This document shows, in pieces, positions 38,651-49,057 of a stretch of 64,000 bases of DNA. The stretch covers positions 1-64,000 of the forward strand of contig CAZWJF010000012.1 in NCBI GenBank assembly GCA_964634325.1, written 5' to 3'. The notes beneath the pieces are model-generated. The model did not search any database. It was not told where the DNA came from and was given only the letters and a program-made list of their open reading frames with translations. This DNA comes from JAJXWB01 sp964634325 (GTDB lineage: Bacteria; Pseudomonadota; Alphaproteobacteria; Rhizobiales; Beijerinckiaceae). The first letter of the stretch is position 1, and the number at the start of each line of letters is the position of its first letter. The position numbers and the translations under genes are program-made.

Positions 38651-41644
38651 TCAGGCGAAGGCTTCGTCCAAGAAGGCTTTCAGCTGCGCGAGGTGGCGCG
38701 ACATCGTGCCGGTGGCGGTCGCGGCGGAGGCTGGACGCCCGACATAGACCGCACGTTTCGCCTTGAGGCCGGCCTGTCCGAGCACCCATTCCAGATAGGG
38801 CTCGACGAAGGACCAGGCGCCCATGTTCTTGGGCTCCTCCTGACACCACACGACGTCGGCTTTCTTGAAGCGCGACATTTCGTGGACGAGCGACTTCAGC
38901 GGGAAGGGATAGAGCTGCTCGACGCGCAGGAGATACACGTCGTCGATTCCACGCTTCTCGCGCTCCTCATAGAGGTCGTAATACACCTTGCCGGTGCACA
39001 GCACGACGCGACGAATCTTTTCGTCCTTCACGAGTTTGATCTTCTCGTCCTTCAGCCGCTCGGCGTCGTCGGCGATCCAGCGCTGGAAGTACGAATCCGG
39101 CCCCATCTCGTCGACGCGCGAAACGCAGCGCTTGTGCCGCAGCAGCGATTTCGGCGTCATGAGGATCAGCGGCTTGCGGAAGTCGCGCCGGAGCTGACGA
39201 CGCAGAATGTGGAAGTAGTTCGCCGGCGTCGTGCAATTGGCGACCTGCATGTTGTCTTCGGCGCACAATTGCAGGTAGCGCTCGAGACGCGCCGAGGAAT
39301 GCTCCGGGCCCTGGCCTTCGTAGCCATGCGGCAGCAGACAGACGAGACCGGACATGCGCAACCACTTGCGTTCGCCCGACGAAATGAACTGGTCGAACAG
39401 AACCTGCGCGCCGTTCGCGAAGTCGCCGAACTGCGCTTCCCAGAGGGTCAGCGCCTCCGGCTCGGCCAGCGAATATCCGTATTCGAAACCGAGCACGGCT
39501 TCCTCGGACAGCATGGAGTTGATGACTTCGTACTTGCCCTGCTTGCCTTCGTTCAGATGGTTGAGCGGCGCGTAACGACGCTCGGTCTCCTGATCGATCA
39601 GCATCGAGTGACGCTGCGAGAAGGTGCCGCGCTCGACGTCCTGTCCGGACAGACGCACGCGATAGCCGTCCCACAGGAAGGTCGCGAACGCCATGGCTTC
39701 CGCCATCGCCCAGTCGACGCCCTCGCCGGTCTCGATCATCTTCCGACGGTTGTCGAGAAAGCGCTTGATCGTGCGGTGAACGTTGAAGCCCTCGGGCGTT
39801 TCGGTCAGTTTCAGACCGAGCATCTTGAGATGCCCGAGATCGACGCCGGTCTTGCCGCGGCGCGGATCGTCGTCGTCGTTCGACGCCTTCAGGCCGGCCC
39901 AGCGGCCGTCGAGCCAGTCGGCCTTGTTGGGCTTGAACGCCTGACCGGCTTCGAATTCGGCTTCGAGGCGATGCCGCCAGTCGCCCATCATCTTGTCGAC
40001 TTCGCCCTTGGTGATCAGCCCTTCGCCGATCAGCTTCTCGCTGTAGATTTCGAGCGTCGTCTTGTGCGACCGGATTTTCCGGTACATCAGCGGCTGAGTG
40101 AAGCCCGGTTCGTCGCCTTCGTTATGGCCGAAGCGGCGATAGCACCACATGTCGATGACGACGGGCTTCTCGAAGCGCATGCGGAATTCCGTCGCGACCT
40201 TGGCCGCGAACACCACCGCCTCCGGGTCGTCGCCGTTGACGTGGAAGATCGGCGCCTCGACCATCTTCGCCACGTCGGACGGATAGGGCGAGGAACGCGA
40301 ATAGCGCGGATAGGTGGTGAAGCCGATCTGGTTGTTGATGATGAAATGGATCGAGCCGCCGGTGCGATGACCCTTGAGGCCGGACAGGCCGAAGCATTCG
40401 GCGATCACGCCCTGGCCCGCGAAAGCCGCATCGCCGTGGATCAGCAGGGGCATCACGGCCTGTCGATTGACCGGCCCGTCGCCGCGCAATTGGTCCTGCT
40501 TGGCGCGCACCTTGCCGAGCACGACCGGATCGACGATTTCGAGATGCGACGGATTGGCGGTGAGCGACAGGTGGACCTTGTTCGAATCGAACTCGCGATC
40601 CGACGAGGCGCCGAGGTGATACTTGACGTCGCCGGAGCCCTCGACCTCGCCCGGAATGAACGAGCCGCCCTTGAACTCGTGGAACAGGGCGCGATGCGGC
40701 TTGCCCATGACCTGGCAGAGGACGTTCAGCCGGCCGCGGTGCGCCATGCCGAGCACGATCTCCTTGGCGCCGAGCGCGCCGCCGCGCTTGATGATCTGCT
40801 CGAGCGCGGGAATCATCGACTCGCCGCCGTCGAGACCGAAGCGCTTGGTGCCGGTGTATTTGACGTCGATGAACTTTTCGAAGCCTTCAGCCTCTACCAG
40901 CTTTTGAAGGATCGCGCGCTTGCCTTCCTTGGTGAAGGCGATCTCTTTGTCGGGCCCTTCGATCCGCTCCTGCAGCCACGCTTTCTCCGCGGGATCGGAG
41001 ATGTGCATGAACTCGTAGCCGATGTTGGAGCAATAAGTGCGGCGCAGAATGGCGAGCATTTCGAATATGGTCGCGTATTCGAGACCGAGCACGTGATCGA
41101 TGAAGATCTTGCGGTCGTAATCGGAATCCTCGAAGCCGTAGGTCGAGGGATGCAGTTCCTCGTGATCCATGCGGGCTTCGATGCCGAGCGGATCGAGATT
41201 GGCGTGCAGATGGCCGCGCATGCGGTAGGCGCGGATCATCATGATCGCGCGCACCGAATCGCGGGTGGCGCGCTGCAAGTCCGCATCGGAGAGCTGCTCG
41301 CCCTTGGCGGTCGCCTTGCCCTTGATCTTGTCGCCCAGCGCCTTTTCGGCCGAGGGCCAGTCGCCGTCGAGCGCATTGACCAGGTCGCCCTTGGGCGCGG
41401 CCGGCCAGTTCTTGTTCTTCCACGAAGCGCCGCGCGCGTTCTTCTCGACGACGGCCTTGTCGTCCTTCAGGGCCTCGAAGAATTCGCGCCATTCGGGATC
41501 GACAGACGCGGGGTTCTGCTCGTAGGCGTCCTGAAGTTGCGCGACATAGGTCGCGTTGCCGCCGTAAAGAAACGAGGTGTCGGCGAAGGATTCGTTCTGC
41601 GCCGAGCGACCCGCGCCGGCCCCGTTCGCTCCAGTATCGGCCAT
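38651..41644 (-). CDS. sucA: 2-oxoglutarate dehydrogenase E1
   Basis: Thiamine-diphosphate-dependent E1 that decarboxylates 2-oxoglutarate and transfers the succinyl group to the lipoyl arm of OdhB. At 997 residues it is full length. Visible are the N-terminal SFLYGGNATYVAQLQDAYE segment, the ThDP domain with VLGMAHRGRLNVL, GDAAFAGQGVIAE and CYRRFGHNEGDEP, and the C-terminal domain. The ATG at 41644 gives the family N-terminus. It lies between sucD and odhB on the same strand. Confidence 0.97.
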   Translation of the reverse strand: MADTGANGAGAGRSAQNESFADTSFLYGGNATYVAQLQDAYEQNPASVDPEWREFFEALKDDKAVVEKNARGASWKNKNWPAAPKGDLVNALDGDWPSAEKALGDKIKGKATAKGEQLSDADLQRATRDSVRAIMMIRAYRMRGHLHANLDPLGIEARMDHEELHPSTYGFEDSDYDRKIFIDHVLGLEYATIFEMLAILRRTYCSNIGYEFMHISDPAEKAWLQERIEGPDKEIAFTKEGKRAILQKLVEAEGFEKFIDVKYTGTKRFGLDGGESMIPALEQIIKRGGALGAKEIVLGMAHRGRLNVLCQVMGKPHRALFHEFKGGSFIPGEVEGSGDVKYHLGASSDREFDSNKVHLSLTANPSHLEIVDPVVLGKVRAKQDQLRGDGPVNRQAVMPLLIHGDAAFAGQGVIAECFGLSGLKGHRTGGSIHFIINNQIGFTTYPRYSRSSPYPSDVAKMVEAPIFHVNGDDPEAVVFAAKVATEFRMRFEKPVVIDMWCYRRFGHNEGDEPGFTQPLMYRKIRSHKTTLEIYSEKLIGEGLITKGEVDKMMGDWRHRLEAEFEAGQAFKPNKADWLDGRWAGLKASNDDDDPRRGKTGVDLGHLKMLGLKLTETPEGFNVHRTIKRFLDNRRKMIETGEGVDWAMAEAMAFATFLWDGYRVRLSGQDVERGTFSQRHSMLIDQETERRYAPLNHLNEGKQGKYEVINSMLSEEAVLGFEYGYSLAEPEALTLWEAQFGDFANGAQVLFDQFISSGERKWLRMSGLVCLLPHGYEGQGPEHSSARLERYLQLCAEDNMQVANCTTPANYFHILRRQLRRDFRKPLILMTPKSLLRHKRCVSRVDEMGPDSYFQRWIADDAERLKDEKIKLVKDEKIRRVVLCTGKVYYDLYEEREKRGIDDVYLLRVEQLYPFPLKSLVHEMSRFKKADVVWCQEEPKNMGAWSFVEPYLEWVLGQAGLKAKRAVYVGRPASAATATGTMSRHLAQLKAFLDEAFA

Positions 41645-41746
41645 GCTGGTTCTCCGTGGCAAAGCATGCGACGCCGCAGCGTCGCGCGACAGGCGGCGCG
41701 CCTCATATGACAGCGCGCCGCGTTCGTTCGATCGTTACATCGTCAG

Positions 41747-41771
41747 CCCTCCGCCCATGTAGGGCGGAGGG
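41747..41771 (-). other. Strong hairpin between sucD and sucA
   Basis: A perfect ten-base-pair stem, CCCTCCGCCC with GGGCGGAGGG and a five-base loop, starts nine bases after the sucD stop on the minus strand. It has no T-run after it on that strand, so it is more likely an mRNA-processing, stability or attenuation element than a full terminator between the succinyl-CoA synthetase and oxoglutarate dehydrogenase genes. Confidence 0.6.
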
Positions 41772-41780
41772 TCTGGTCGT

Positions 41781-42664
41781 TCAGCCCTTGAGCAGTTCGG
41801 CGAGCGTCTTGCCGAGCCGTGCGGGCGAGGGCGAAACCTTGATGCCCGCAGCCTCCATCGCCGCAATCTTGTCTTCCGCGCCGCCCTTGCCGCCGGAGAT
41901 GATCGCGCCGGCGTGGCCCATGCGACGGCCGGGAGGCGCGGTGCGGCCCGCGATGAAGCCGACGGTCGGCTTCTTGCGGCCGCGCTTGGCCTCGTCCTTG
42001 AGGAACTGGGCGGCGTCTTCTTCCGCAGAGCCGCCGATCTCGCCGATCATGATGATCGACTTGGTCTCGTCGTCGGCGAGGAACATCTCGAGGATGTCGA
42101 TGAACTCCGTGCCCTTCACGGGGTCGCCGCCGATGCCGACCGCCGACGTCTGGCCGAGGCCGACCTGCGTGGTCTGGAAGACCGCTTCATAGGTCAGCGT
42201 GCCGGAGCGCGAGACGACGCCGACGGAGCCGCGGCTGAAAATGTTGCCCGGCATGATGCCGATCTTGCACTCGCCGGCCGTCATGACGCCCGGGCAGTTC
42301 GGACCGATGAGGCGCGACTTGGAGCCGATCAGCGAGCGCTTCACGCGGATCATGTCCTGAACCGGAATGCCTTCGGTGATGCAGACGATCAGCGGGATCT
42401 CCGCGTCGATCGCCTCGCAAATCGCGTCGGCCGCGCCCGGCGGGGGAACGTAGATCACAGAGGCGTCGGCGCCGGTCTTCTCACGAGCTTCCGCGACCGT
42501 GTCGAAGATGGGCAGGCCCAGATGAGAGGCGCCGCCCTTGCCGGGCGAGGTGCCGCCGACCATCTTCGTGCCGTAGGCGATCGCCTGCTCGGAATGGAAG
42601 GTGCCGTTCTTGCCGGTGAAGCCCTGGCAGATGACCTTGGTGTCTTTGTTGATGAGGACGGACA

Positions 42665-42665
<1 letters not shown>
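41781..42665 (-). CDS. sucD: Succinate-CoA ligase, alpha subunit
   Basis: A 294-residue subunit that carries the phosphohistidine, H251 in RRMGHAGAI. It has the CoA-binding N-domain with ICQGFTGKNGTFHSEQAI and the PNCPGVMTAGECKIGIMPG segment. Its ATG shares one base with the sucC stop (TGATG), so translation of the two subunits is coupled. A malate-CoA ligase role is conceivable in methylotrophs, but the neighbouring sucAB and mdh genes favour the TCA-cycle enzyme. Confidence 0.95.
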
Positions 42666-43864
<1,199 letters not shown>

Positions 43865-43959
43865 TAGAAGCTTCCCTCCTCACGCACGCGTCCCCGCGTA
43901 CGATGAAAGACCGTCGAAGTGCGTGCGCCGGCGACGCAGGCCGCCGGCGCTCATCAATA

Positions 43960-44922
43960 TCAGGCGAAAGCCGGATCGATCTTCTTGCAGGCCTCGATGA
44001 GGCCCTGAACAGCGGCGACCGACTTGGCGAACATCGCCTTTTCGGTCTCGTCGAAGACGATCTCGACGACCTTCTCGACGCCATTCGCGCCGATGACGGC
44101 CGGAACGCCGACGTACATGTCCTTGACGCCATACTGGCCGCTCAGATGCGCGGCGATCGGCAGGATGCGGCGCTGATCGTTGAGATAGGACTCAGCCATG
44201 GCGATGGCCGAAGCCGCCGGCGCGTAGAAGGCCGAACCGGTCTTCAACAGTGCGACGATCTCGCCGCCGCCCTTGCGGGTGCGCTCGACGATCGCGTCGA
44301 GTTTCTCCTGGGTCAGCCAGCCCATCTTGACGAGATCGGGCAGCGGCACGCCGCCGACGGTCGAATGGCGGACGAGCGGCACCATGTCGTCGCCGTGGCC
44401 GCCGAGCGTCATGGCGTGCACGTCCTTGACCGAGACGTTCATCGCCTCGGCGAGGAAGTAACGGAAGCGCGCGGAGTCGAGCACGCCGGCCATGCCGACG
44501 ACCTTGTTGGCCGGCAGGCCCGAGGCCTTCTGCAGCGCCCAGACCATCGCGTCGAGCGGGTTGGTGATGCAGATGACGAAGGCGTTGGGCGCATACTGCT
44601 TGATGCCGGCGCCCACCGAGGCCATCACCTTCAGGTTGATGCCGAGGAGGTCGTCGCGGCTCATGCCGGGCTTGCGCGGCACGCCCGCGGTCACGATGAT
44701 CACGTCCGAGCCGGCGATGTCCTTGTAGTCGTTCGCGCCGGACAGCTTGGCGTCGAAGCCGTCGACGGGCGAGGATTCGGCGAGGTCGAGCGCCTTGCCT
44801 TGCGGCGTGCCCTCGGCGATGTCGAACAGGACGATGTCGCCGAGTTCCTTGAGGCCGGCGAGATGGGCCAGCGTTCCGCCGATCTGTCCGGCCCCGATCA
44901 ATGCGATTTTCTTACGCGCCAT
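43960..44922 (-). CDS. mdh: Malate dehydrogenase (LDH-like)
   Basis: NAD-dependent malate dehydrogenase of the lactate-dehydrogenase-like class, 320 residues. The nucleotide fold begins IALIGAGQIGGTLAHL. D34 selects NAD+, substrate arginines R83, R89 and R153 are in place (R83 in VPRKPGMSR marks malate specificity) and the catalytic histidine is H176 in GGHGDDMV. AAGGA lies nine bases before the ATG at 44922. It heads the TCA-cycle gene cluster and has a long upstream region with inverted repeats. Confidence 0.96.
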   Translation of the reverse strand: MARKKIALIGAGQIGGTLAHLAGLKELGDIVLFDIAEGTPQGKALDLAESSPVDGFDAKLSGANDYKDIAGSDVIIVTAGVPRKPGMSRDDLLGINLKVMASVGAGIKQYAPNAFVICITNPLDAMVWALQKASGLPANKVVGMAGVLDSARFRYFLAEAMNVSVKDVHAMTLGGHGDDMVPLVRHSTVGGVPLPDLVKMGWLTQEKLDAIVERTRKGGGEIVALLKTGSAFYAPAASAIAMAESYLNDQRRILPIAAHLSGQYGVKDMYVGVPAVIGANGVEKVVEIVFDETEKAMFAKSVAAVQGLIEACKKIDPAFA

Positions 44923-45236
44923 GAGTGTCGATCCTTGTCGAACCGCCCGAGGGGCAGTGCGGGGCGACTTTCTTTGTCGTCCCAGAGTCTGCGCGCGCCT
45001 CGACAAAGCCGATCAGACGCGGATTTGCCAGCGCGGGCGTTTCTTTGAACCGATCGCGTGAAACTGGCAAGGCAACGAAAGACTCAGATCGCACGCTCGC
45101 TGCGCGTCGGTCGCCATGTCCACGAGCAATCGGACTAGGAACGCATTCGATTTCAGGAGAGTACCAAAAATTAGGCAGTCTCGCGCCGCGTCGCATAACC
45201 GGTTTCGTATGACAAAATATGTAATCTGTCATCGCC
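44923..45236 (-). promoter_or_regulatory. Control region of the mdh-suc cluster
   Basis: A 314-base non-coding stretch between the TetR-type gene and mdh. It holds two inverted repeats: CTTTGTCG (44972-44979) with CGACAAAG (45001-45008), close to mdh and possibly in its leader; and ATGACA (45209-45214) with TGTCAT (45227-45232), just after the tetR stop. The second could be an operator for the neighbouring TetR-type protein. No clear -35/-10 pair can be singled out. Confidence 0.4.
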
Positions 45237-45845
45237 TCAGTAGCGGCCGGATCGCAGCTCCTGCAGCACAATACGCGCGACGCGCGCGGAACGATTATCG
45301 ACGGAGGCGCGCGGCGCGCTCGCGTCCAGCGCGATGGCCGCAGGGTGGACGAACCGGTGCGCGACGTCAAAGACCAGGGAAATCGCCCGCCGCAAGTCGA
45401 TCTGCCGGAAATTGCCCTGGGCGACCCCTTCTTCGATCGTTCGCTGAACCGCGCCCTGCAGTCGGCCCTGATGCTTGCGGGCGAGTGGCGCGTCAGCCTC
45501 CGCCGCATCGGCCAGCAGCCGGAACAATTGCGGGTCCCGTTCGAGTTTGTCTCGGTAGGCGCGATGGATCGCAAAGAGAATGCGCTCGAGTTTGTCCGGC
45601 GCGGGGTCTGGACCCTCTGCGATCACCCGGACCTCCGCCTCGATCGGCTTCAGCCAGGCGGCGGTCACTTCGTCGATCAACGCCGCTTTCGACGGGAAAT
45701 AGCGGTAGACGTTGGCGTGCGACATGCCCGCCGCTTCGGCGATGGCGACGACGGTCGCCCGCTTGGGGCCGTAGCGCCGTAAAAAGGTGGTCGCCGCGTC
45801 CATGATCCGCGCATCGGCCGACTGGCCCTGATGTCCGGATTCCAT
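45237..45845 (-). CDS. TetR/AcrR-family transcriptional regulator
   Basis: A 202-residue regulator. The N-terminal helix-turn-helix (about 12-58) reads ATVVAIAEAAGMSHANVYRYFPSKAAL, the standard TetR recognition unit. The C-terminal ligand domain has no recognisable specificity. It starts 11 bases after the zapE stop, so the two are probably co-transcribed. Its 3' end faces the mdh control region, where a 6-base inverted repeat lies. The target genes and ligand are unknown. Confidence 0.92.
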   Translation of the reverse strand: MESGHQGQSADARIMDAATTFLRRYGPKRATVVAIAEAAGMSHANVYRYFPSKAALIDEVTAAWLKPIEAEVRVIAEGPDPAPDKLERILFAIHRAYRDKLERDPQLFRLLADAAEADAPLARKHQGRLQGAVQRTIEEGVAQGNFRQIDLRRAISLVFDVAHRFVHPAAIALDASAPRASVDNRSARVARIVLQELRSGRY

Positions 45846-45856
45846 GATCGGCCCTC

Positions 45857-47029
45857 TCAGGTCTCGACGAGGCCGCCGGTGTCGCCGGAGGCGTCGGAAA
45901 GCGAACCGTGCGGCAGCGCGAGATATTCCTGCGACTGCATCTCGATCAATCGCGAGACGGTGCGGTCGAATTCGAAGGCTTCGTGCCCGGATCCGCCTTC
46001 ATAGAGCGCCTGTGGCGGCGCGGCGGCGGCGGCCACCAGTTTGACGCGGTGGTCGTACAGGGCGTCGATCAGCACGATGAACCGCTTCACCTCGTTTCTC
46101 TTCGCCGGGTTCAGGATCGGAACGCCGTCCATGACGATGGTGTGGTAGATCCGTGCGATCTCCACGAAGTCGCTCGCGCCCAGCGGCCTGTCGCACAGGT
46201 CCTCGTAGCGCACACGCGCCACGTTATGCGCGGCCTCGGGGATCTCCACGTCCCGGCCGAAGACGCGGACGACGTCGCGCGCGCCGCGATCTACGCCGGT
46301 CAGCGCCTTGAACAGACGCTGCAATTCGTCCGTGGCCTTTTCGCCGAGCGGCGTGAACCAGACGTCGGACGCCGAAAGCTTTTCGAGACGGAAATCGGTC
46401 CGCGAATCCAGACGGAATACGTCCATGCGCGCGCGGATCATGTCGATGAAGGGGAGAAACAGCGCGCGATTGAGCCCGTCCCTGTAGAGATCGCCGGGCT
46501 CGACGTTCGATGTCGCGACGACCACGACGCCCCGTGCGAAGAGGGCCTGAAACAGGCGCCCCAAAATCATGGCGTCGGCGATATCGGTGACGGCGAATTC
46601 GTCGAAGCACAGCAGCCACGCGTCTTCGGCGAGGTCGGTCGCGATGGGCGCGATCGGATCGTCGCCCTTGACCGTTCCGACCTTCTTCTTCTGGCGCCAT
46701 TCGTGGACGCGGGCGTGGACGTCAGCCATGAATGAATGGAAATGCGCGCGACGCTTGCGCTTGACCTCGACCGTTTCGAAGAAGAGGTCCATCAGCATCG
46801 TCTTGCCGCGGCCGACAGAGCCCCAGACGTACAGGCCGCGGAGCGGCTCGGGAGGCTTGCGTCCGCCGAACAGCCAGCCGAGCGCGCTCGACTTGCGCGA
46901 CAGCCGCGACTCGGCAAGCGCGCCGCACAGGGCGTCGAGGCGGCGGACCGCGTCTTCCTGCGCGGGGTCGCGCTCAATCTGGCCTTGCGCGACCCGTTCG
47001 GAATAGCGTCTCTGGATCGTGCCGGACAT
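45857..47029 (-). CDS. zapE: ZapE/AFG1-family ATPase
   Basis: A 390-residue P-loop ATPase with Walker A GSVGRGKT (70-77), Walker B LLCFDEFAVTD and the family feature ATSNVEPGDLY. ZapE associates with the Z-ring in Escherichia coli, and the mitochondrial orthologue Afg1/Lace1 is involved in respiratory-complex quality control. In Alphaproteobacteria the gene often lies near mdh and sucCD, as here. Confidence 0.93.
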   Translation of the reverse strand: MSGTIQRRYSERVAQGQIERDPAQEDAVRRLDALCGALAESRLSRKSSALGWLFGGRKPPEPLRGLYVWGSVGRGKTMLMDLFFETVEVKRKRRAHFHSFMADVHARVHEWRQKKKVGTVKGDDPIAPIATDLAEDAWLLCFDEFAVTDIADAMILGRLFQALFARGVVVVATSNVEPGDLYRDGLNRALFLPFIDMIRARMDVFRLDSRTDFRLEKLSASDVWFTPLGEKATDELQRLFKALTGVDRGARDVVRVFGRDVEIPEAAHNVARVRYEDLCDRPLGASDFVEIARIYHTIVMDGVPILNPAKRNEVKRFIVLIDALYDHRVKLVAAAAAPPQALYEGGSGHEAFEFDRTVSRLIEMQSQEYLALPHGSLSDASGDTGGLVET

Positions 47030-47083
47030 CGCTGGCTCCTCGCCGACAGGCCTTAAGCGGCCGCGCCGTCGCAGCGCAATAGC

Positions 47084-47497
47084 TTAAAGGCCGGCCATCG
47101 CGCAGACGATTCGCCATTCGTCGTCGGTCACGGGCTGGACAGACAGGCGCGAGTTGGTCGCCAGAACCATTTTCGCAAGGCGAGGCTCGGCTTTGACGGC
47201 GACGAGCGGCACCGGCTTCGGGAGCGTCGTCTTCGCCTTCACGTCGACCATGCCGAACTTGCCGCTTTCGTCGGACGGGTCGGGATAAAAGGTCTTGATG
47301 ATCTCGACGATCCCCACCACGGCGCGCTCTTCGTTGGAATGATAGAAGAACGCCGTCTCGCCCTTCTTCATCGCCATCAGGCATTGCTTGGCCTGATGGT
47401 TGCGCACCCCGTTCCAGAACGTGCCCTTTGCGCCAGCCTCGACCTGTTGCGTCCAGGACCAGGTCGAAGGCTCGCTCTTCATCAACCAATGCGCCAT
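47084..47497 (-). CDS. EVE-domain protein
   Basis: A 137-residue single-domain protein beginning MAHWLMKSEPSTWSWTQQ and containing WNGVRNHQAKQCLMAMKKGE and AFFYHSNE, diagnostic of the EVE (PUA-like) fold. EVE domains recognise modified nucleotides in DNA or RNA. The role of stand-alone copies is not settled. It lies 16 bases after gpsA on the same strand, in the tsaD-PLD-gpsA-EVE series. Confidence 0.93.
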   Translation of the reverse strand: MAHWLMKSEPSTWSWTQQVEAGAKGTFWNGVRNHQAKQCLMAMKKGETAFFYHSNEERAVVGIVEIIKTFYPDPSDESGKFGMVDVKAKTTLPKPVPLVAVKAEPRLAKMVLATNSRLSVQPVTDDEWRIVCAMAGL

Positions 47498-47513
47498 GAG
47501 GGGCTCCAGCTTC

Positions 47514-48500
47514 TCAGACTTCCGATTTGACGGGCCGCAACAGCAGCGAGGCGATCGCCTCGTCGATCGTCGCCTGACCGGCGACGATGGCGTCGACCAC
47601 GGCGCAGATCGGCATTTCCACGCCGCGGCTCGCCGCCAGTTCGACGAGCGCCCGCGCCGTGAATGCGCCTTCGGCGAGTTTGCCGCCGCCGGCGCGCTCC
47701 AGCGCCGCGCCTTCGCCCAGCGCGTGGCCGAATGCGAAATTGCGGGATTGCATCGACGAACAGGTGAGCACGAGATCGCCGAGACCCGAAAGCCCCATCA
47801 ATGTTTCGGGCTGCGCGCCGAACGCGCGGCCGAAGCGCGACAGTTCGGCGAAGCCGCGCGCGGTCAGCGCGGCGACCGCGCTCGCGCCGAGCCGTCTGCC
47901 GGCCGTGATCCCGCAGGCGATCGCCAGGACGTTCTTCGCCGCGCCCCCGATTTCGGCGCCGCGCACGTCCGTCGAACGATAGAGCCGGAAATTCGCGGAA
48001 TCGAACGCGCGGCCCAGGCGTTGTGCGCGATCGGCGTCGCGCGCTGCGAGCGTGACCGCGGTGGGAAGCCCCGCCGCGACGTCTTCGGCGAAGCTCGGGC
48101 CGGACAGGACCGAGGCGACGGCGCCCGGCGCCTCGGCGGCGAGCACCTCGCTCAGAAACGCATGTGTGCCGCGTTCGACGCCCTTGGCGCAGATGATCCA
48201 ATCGACGCCGTCGCGCAGAAACGATGCGGCCGCGCGCGACGTCGCGCGCATCGTCTGCGCCGGAACCGCGCTGACGACGATTGTCGCGTCCGCCACGACG
48301 GACAGATCGGAAACCGGCTCGATCGAAGCCGCGAGCGGCGCGCCGGGCAGGCGGCGCTCGTTGACGCGGCGCGTGCGCATTTCCGCGACGTGGCCTGCGT
48401 CTCGGGCCCAGAGCCGGACCGGCCGACCGCCGCGCGCCGCGAGATTGGCGAGCGCGGTTCCCCATGCGCCCGCGCCGAGGACGACGATCTTCTCGTTCAT
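47514..48500 (-). CDS. gpsA: NAD(P)H-dependent glycerol-3-phosphate dehydrogenase
   Basis: Makes sn-glycerol 3-phosphate from dihydroxyacetone phosphate for phospholipid synthesis. The 328-residue protein has the nucleotide motif GAGAWGTAL (9-17), the catalytic lysine in GGAAKNVLAIACGI and the GLSGLGDLVLTC segment. Its ATG overlaps the stop of the upstream phospholipase-D-like gene as ATGA, so translation is coupled. Confidence 0.95.
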   Translation of the reverse strand: MNEKIVVLGAGAWGTALANLAARGGRPVRLWARDAGHVAEMRTRRVNERRLPGAPLAASIEPVSDLSVVADATIVVSAVPAQTMRATSRAAASFLRDGVDWIICAKGVERGTHAFLSEVLAAEAPGAVASVLSGPSFAEDVAAGLPTAVTLAARDADRAQRLGRAFDSANFRLYRSTDVRGAEIGGAAKNVLAIACGITAGRRLGASAVAALTARGFAELSRFGRAFGAQPETLMGLSGLGDLVLTCSSMQSRNFAFGHALGEGAALERAGGGKLAEGAFTARALVELAASRGVEMPICAVVDAIVAGQATIDEAIASLLLRPVKSEV

Positions 48501-49057
48501 TGCGCAAAATCCTCGTTGCCGGATCGCGCCCAAATCGTCTCGAAATTCCGGGCGAAAGCGCCGGCCAGCGCAGGGCTTTCGAGCAAGACGACGTCGTTGT
48601 CCTGATAGCGTTCTCCCGAGTAGGAGAAATTGGCGGAGCCTGTGCGCAGGATGCGGCGGTCGATGAGATAGGATTTGAGGTGCATAGCGTCTCGACCGCG
48701 CGCCTTGTACCGGATCGCGACGCCGGGCGTTGCGGCGAGGCCGGCCAGCGCGTCGTTCGATTTCTCGTTCACGCGAGCCGTTTCGCTGCGGTCCAGGTAG
48801 ATACGAACCCTGACGCCGCGGCGCGCGGCGTCGCCGAGAGCGCCGATGATTCCCCTGTCGGTCAGCACGAATGCGGCCATATCGACGGAGGATCGGGCGC
48901 GCGCGAGCGCGTCGAGGTCGAGCGAGGCGGTTTCGGGCGAGGGGCCGTACATCATCCGCACGCCGGCCAGCACGGGCTCATGCGCGGCTCTGGGCGGGTC
49001 GACGACGGCCAGAGCGAGGCTCGCCGCTGCGAGTGAAAGCATGCGGACCATCTTCAC
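48497..49057 (-). CDS. Secreted phospholipase-D-like protein with one HKD motif
   Basis: A 186-residue protein with an N-terminal hydrophobic signal (about 4-20) and one PLD domain. The HxKxxxxD motif is H126-K128-D133 in HLKSYLID, followed by GSANFS (140-145). A single motif and small size resemble the Nuc-type endonuclease group, where two chains form one active site, and cardiolipin-synthase-like proteins are larger. The substrate is therefore open. Its GTG start overlaps the tsaD stop (GTGA) and its stop overlaps the gpsA start (ATGA), placing it tightly inside the transcript. Confidence 0.88.
   Translation of the reverse strand: MKMVRMLSLAAASLALAVVDPPRAAHEPVLAGVRMMYGPSPETASLDLDALARARSSVDMAAFVLTDRGIIGALGDAARRGVRVRIYLDRSETARVNEKSNDALAGLAATPGVAIRYKARGRDAMHLKSYLIDRRILRTGSANFSYSGERYQDNDVVLLESPALAGAFARNFETIWARSGNEDFAQ

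Noticed and set aside
38693..41710. A 1005-codon open frame on the plus strand across sucA
   Set aside because: It is antisense to a full-length, motif-complete sucA; long antisense frames are expected in GC-rich coding DNA, and the product matches no family.
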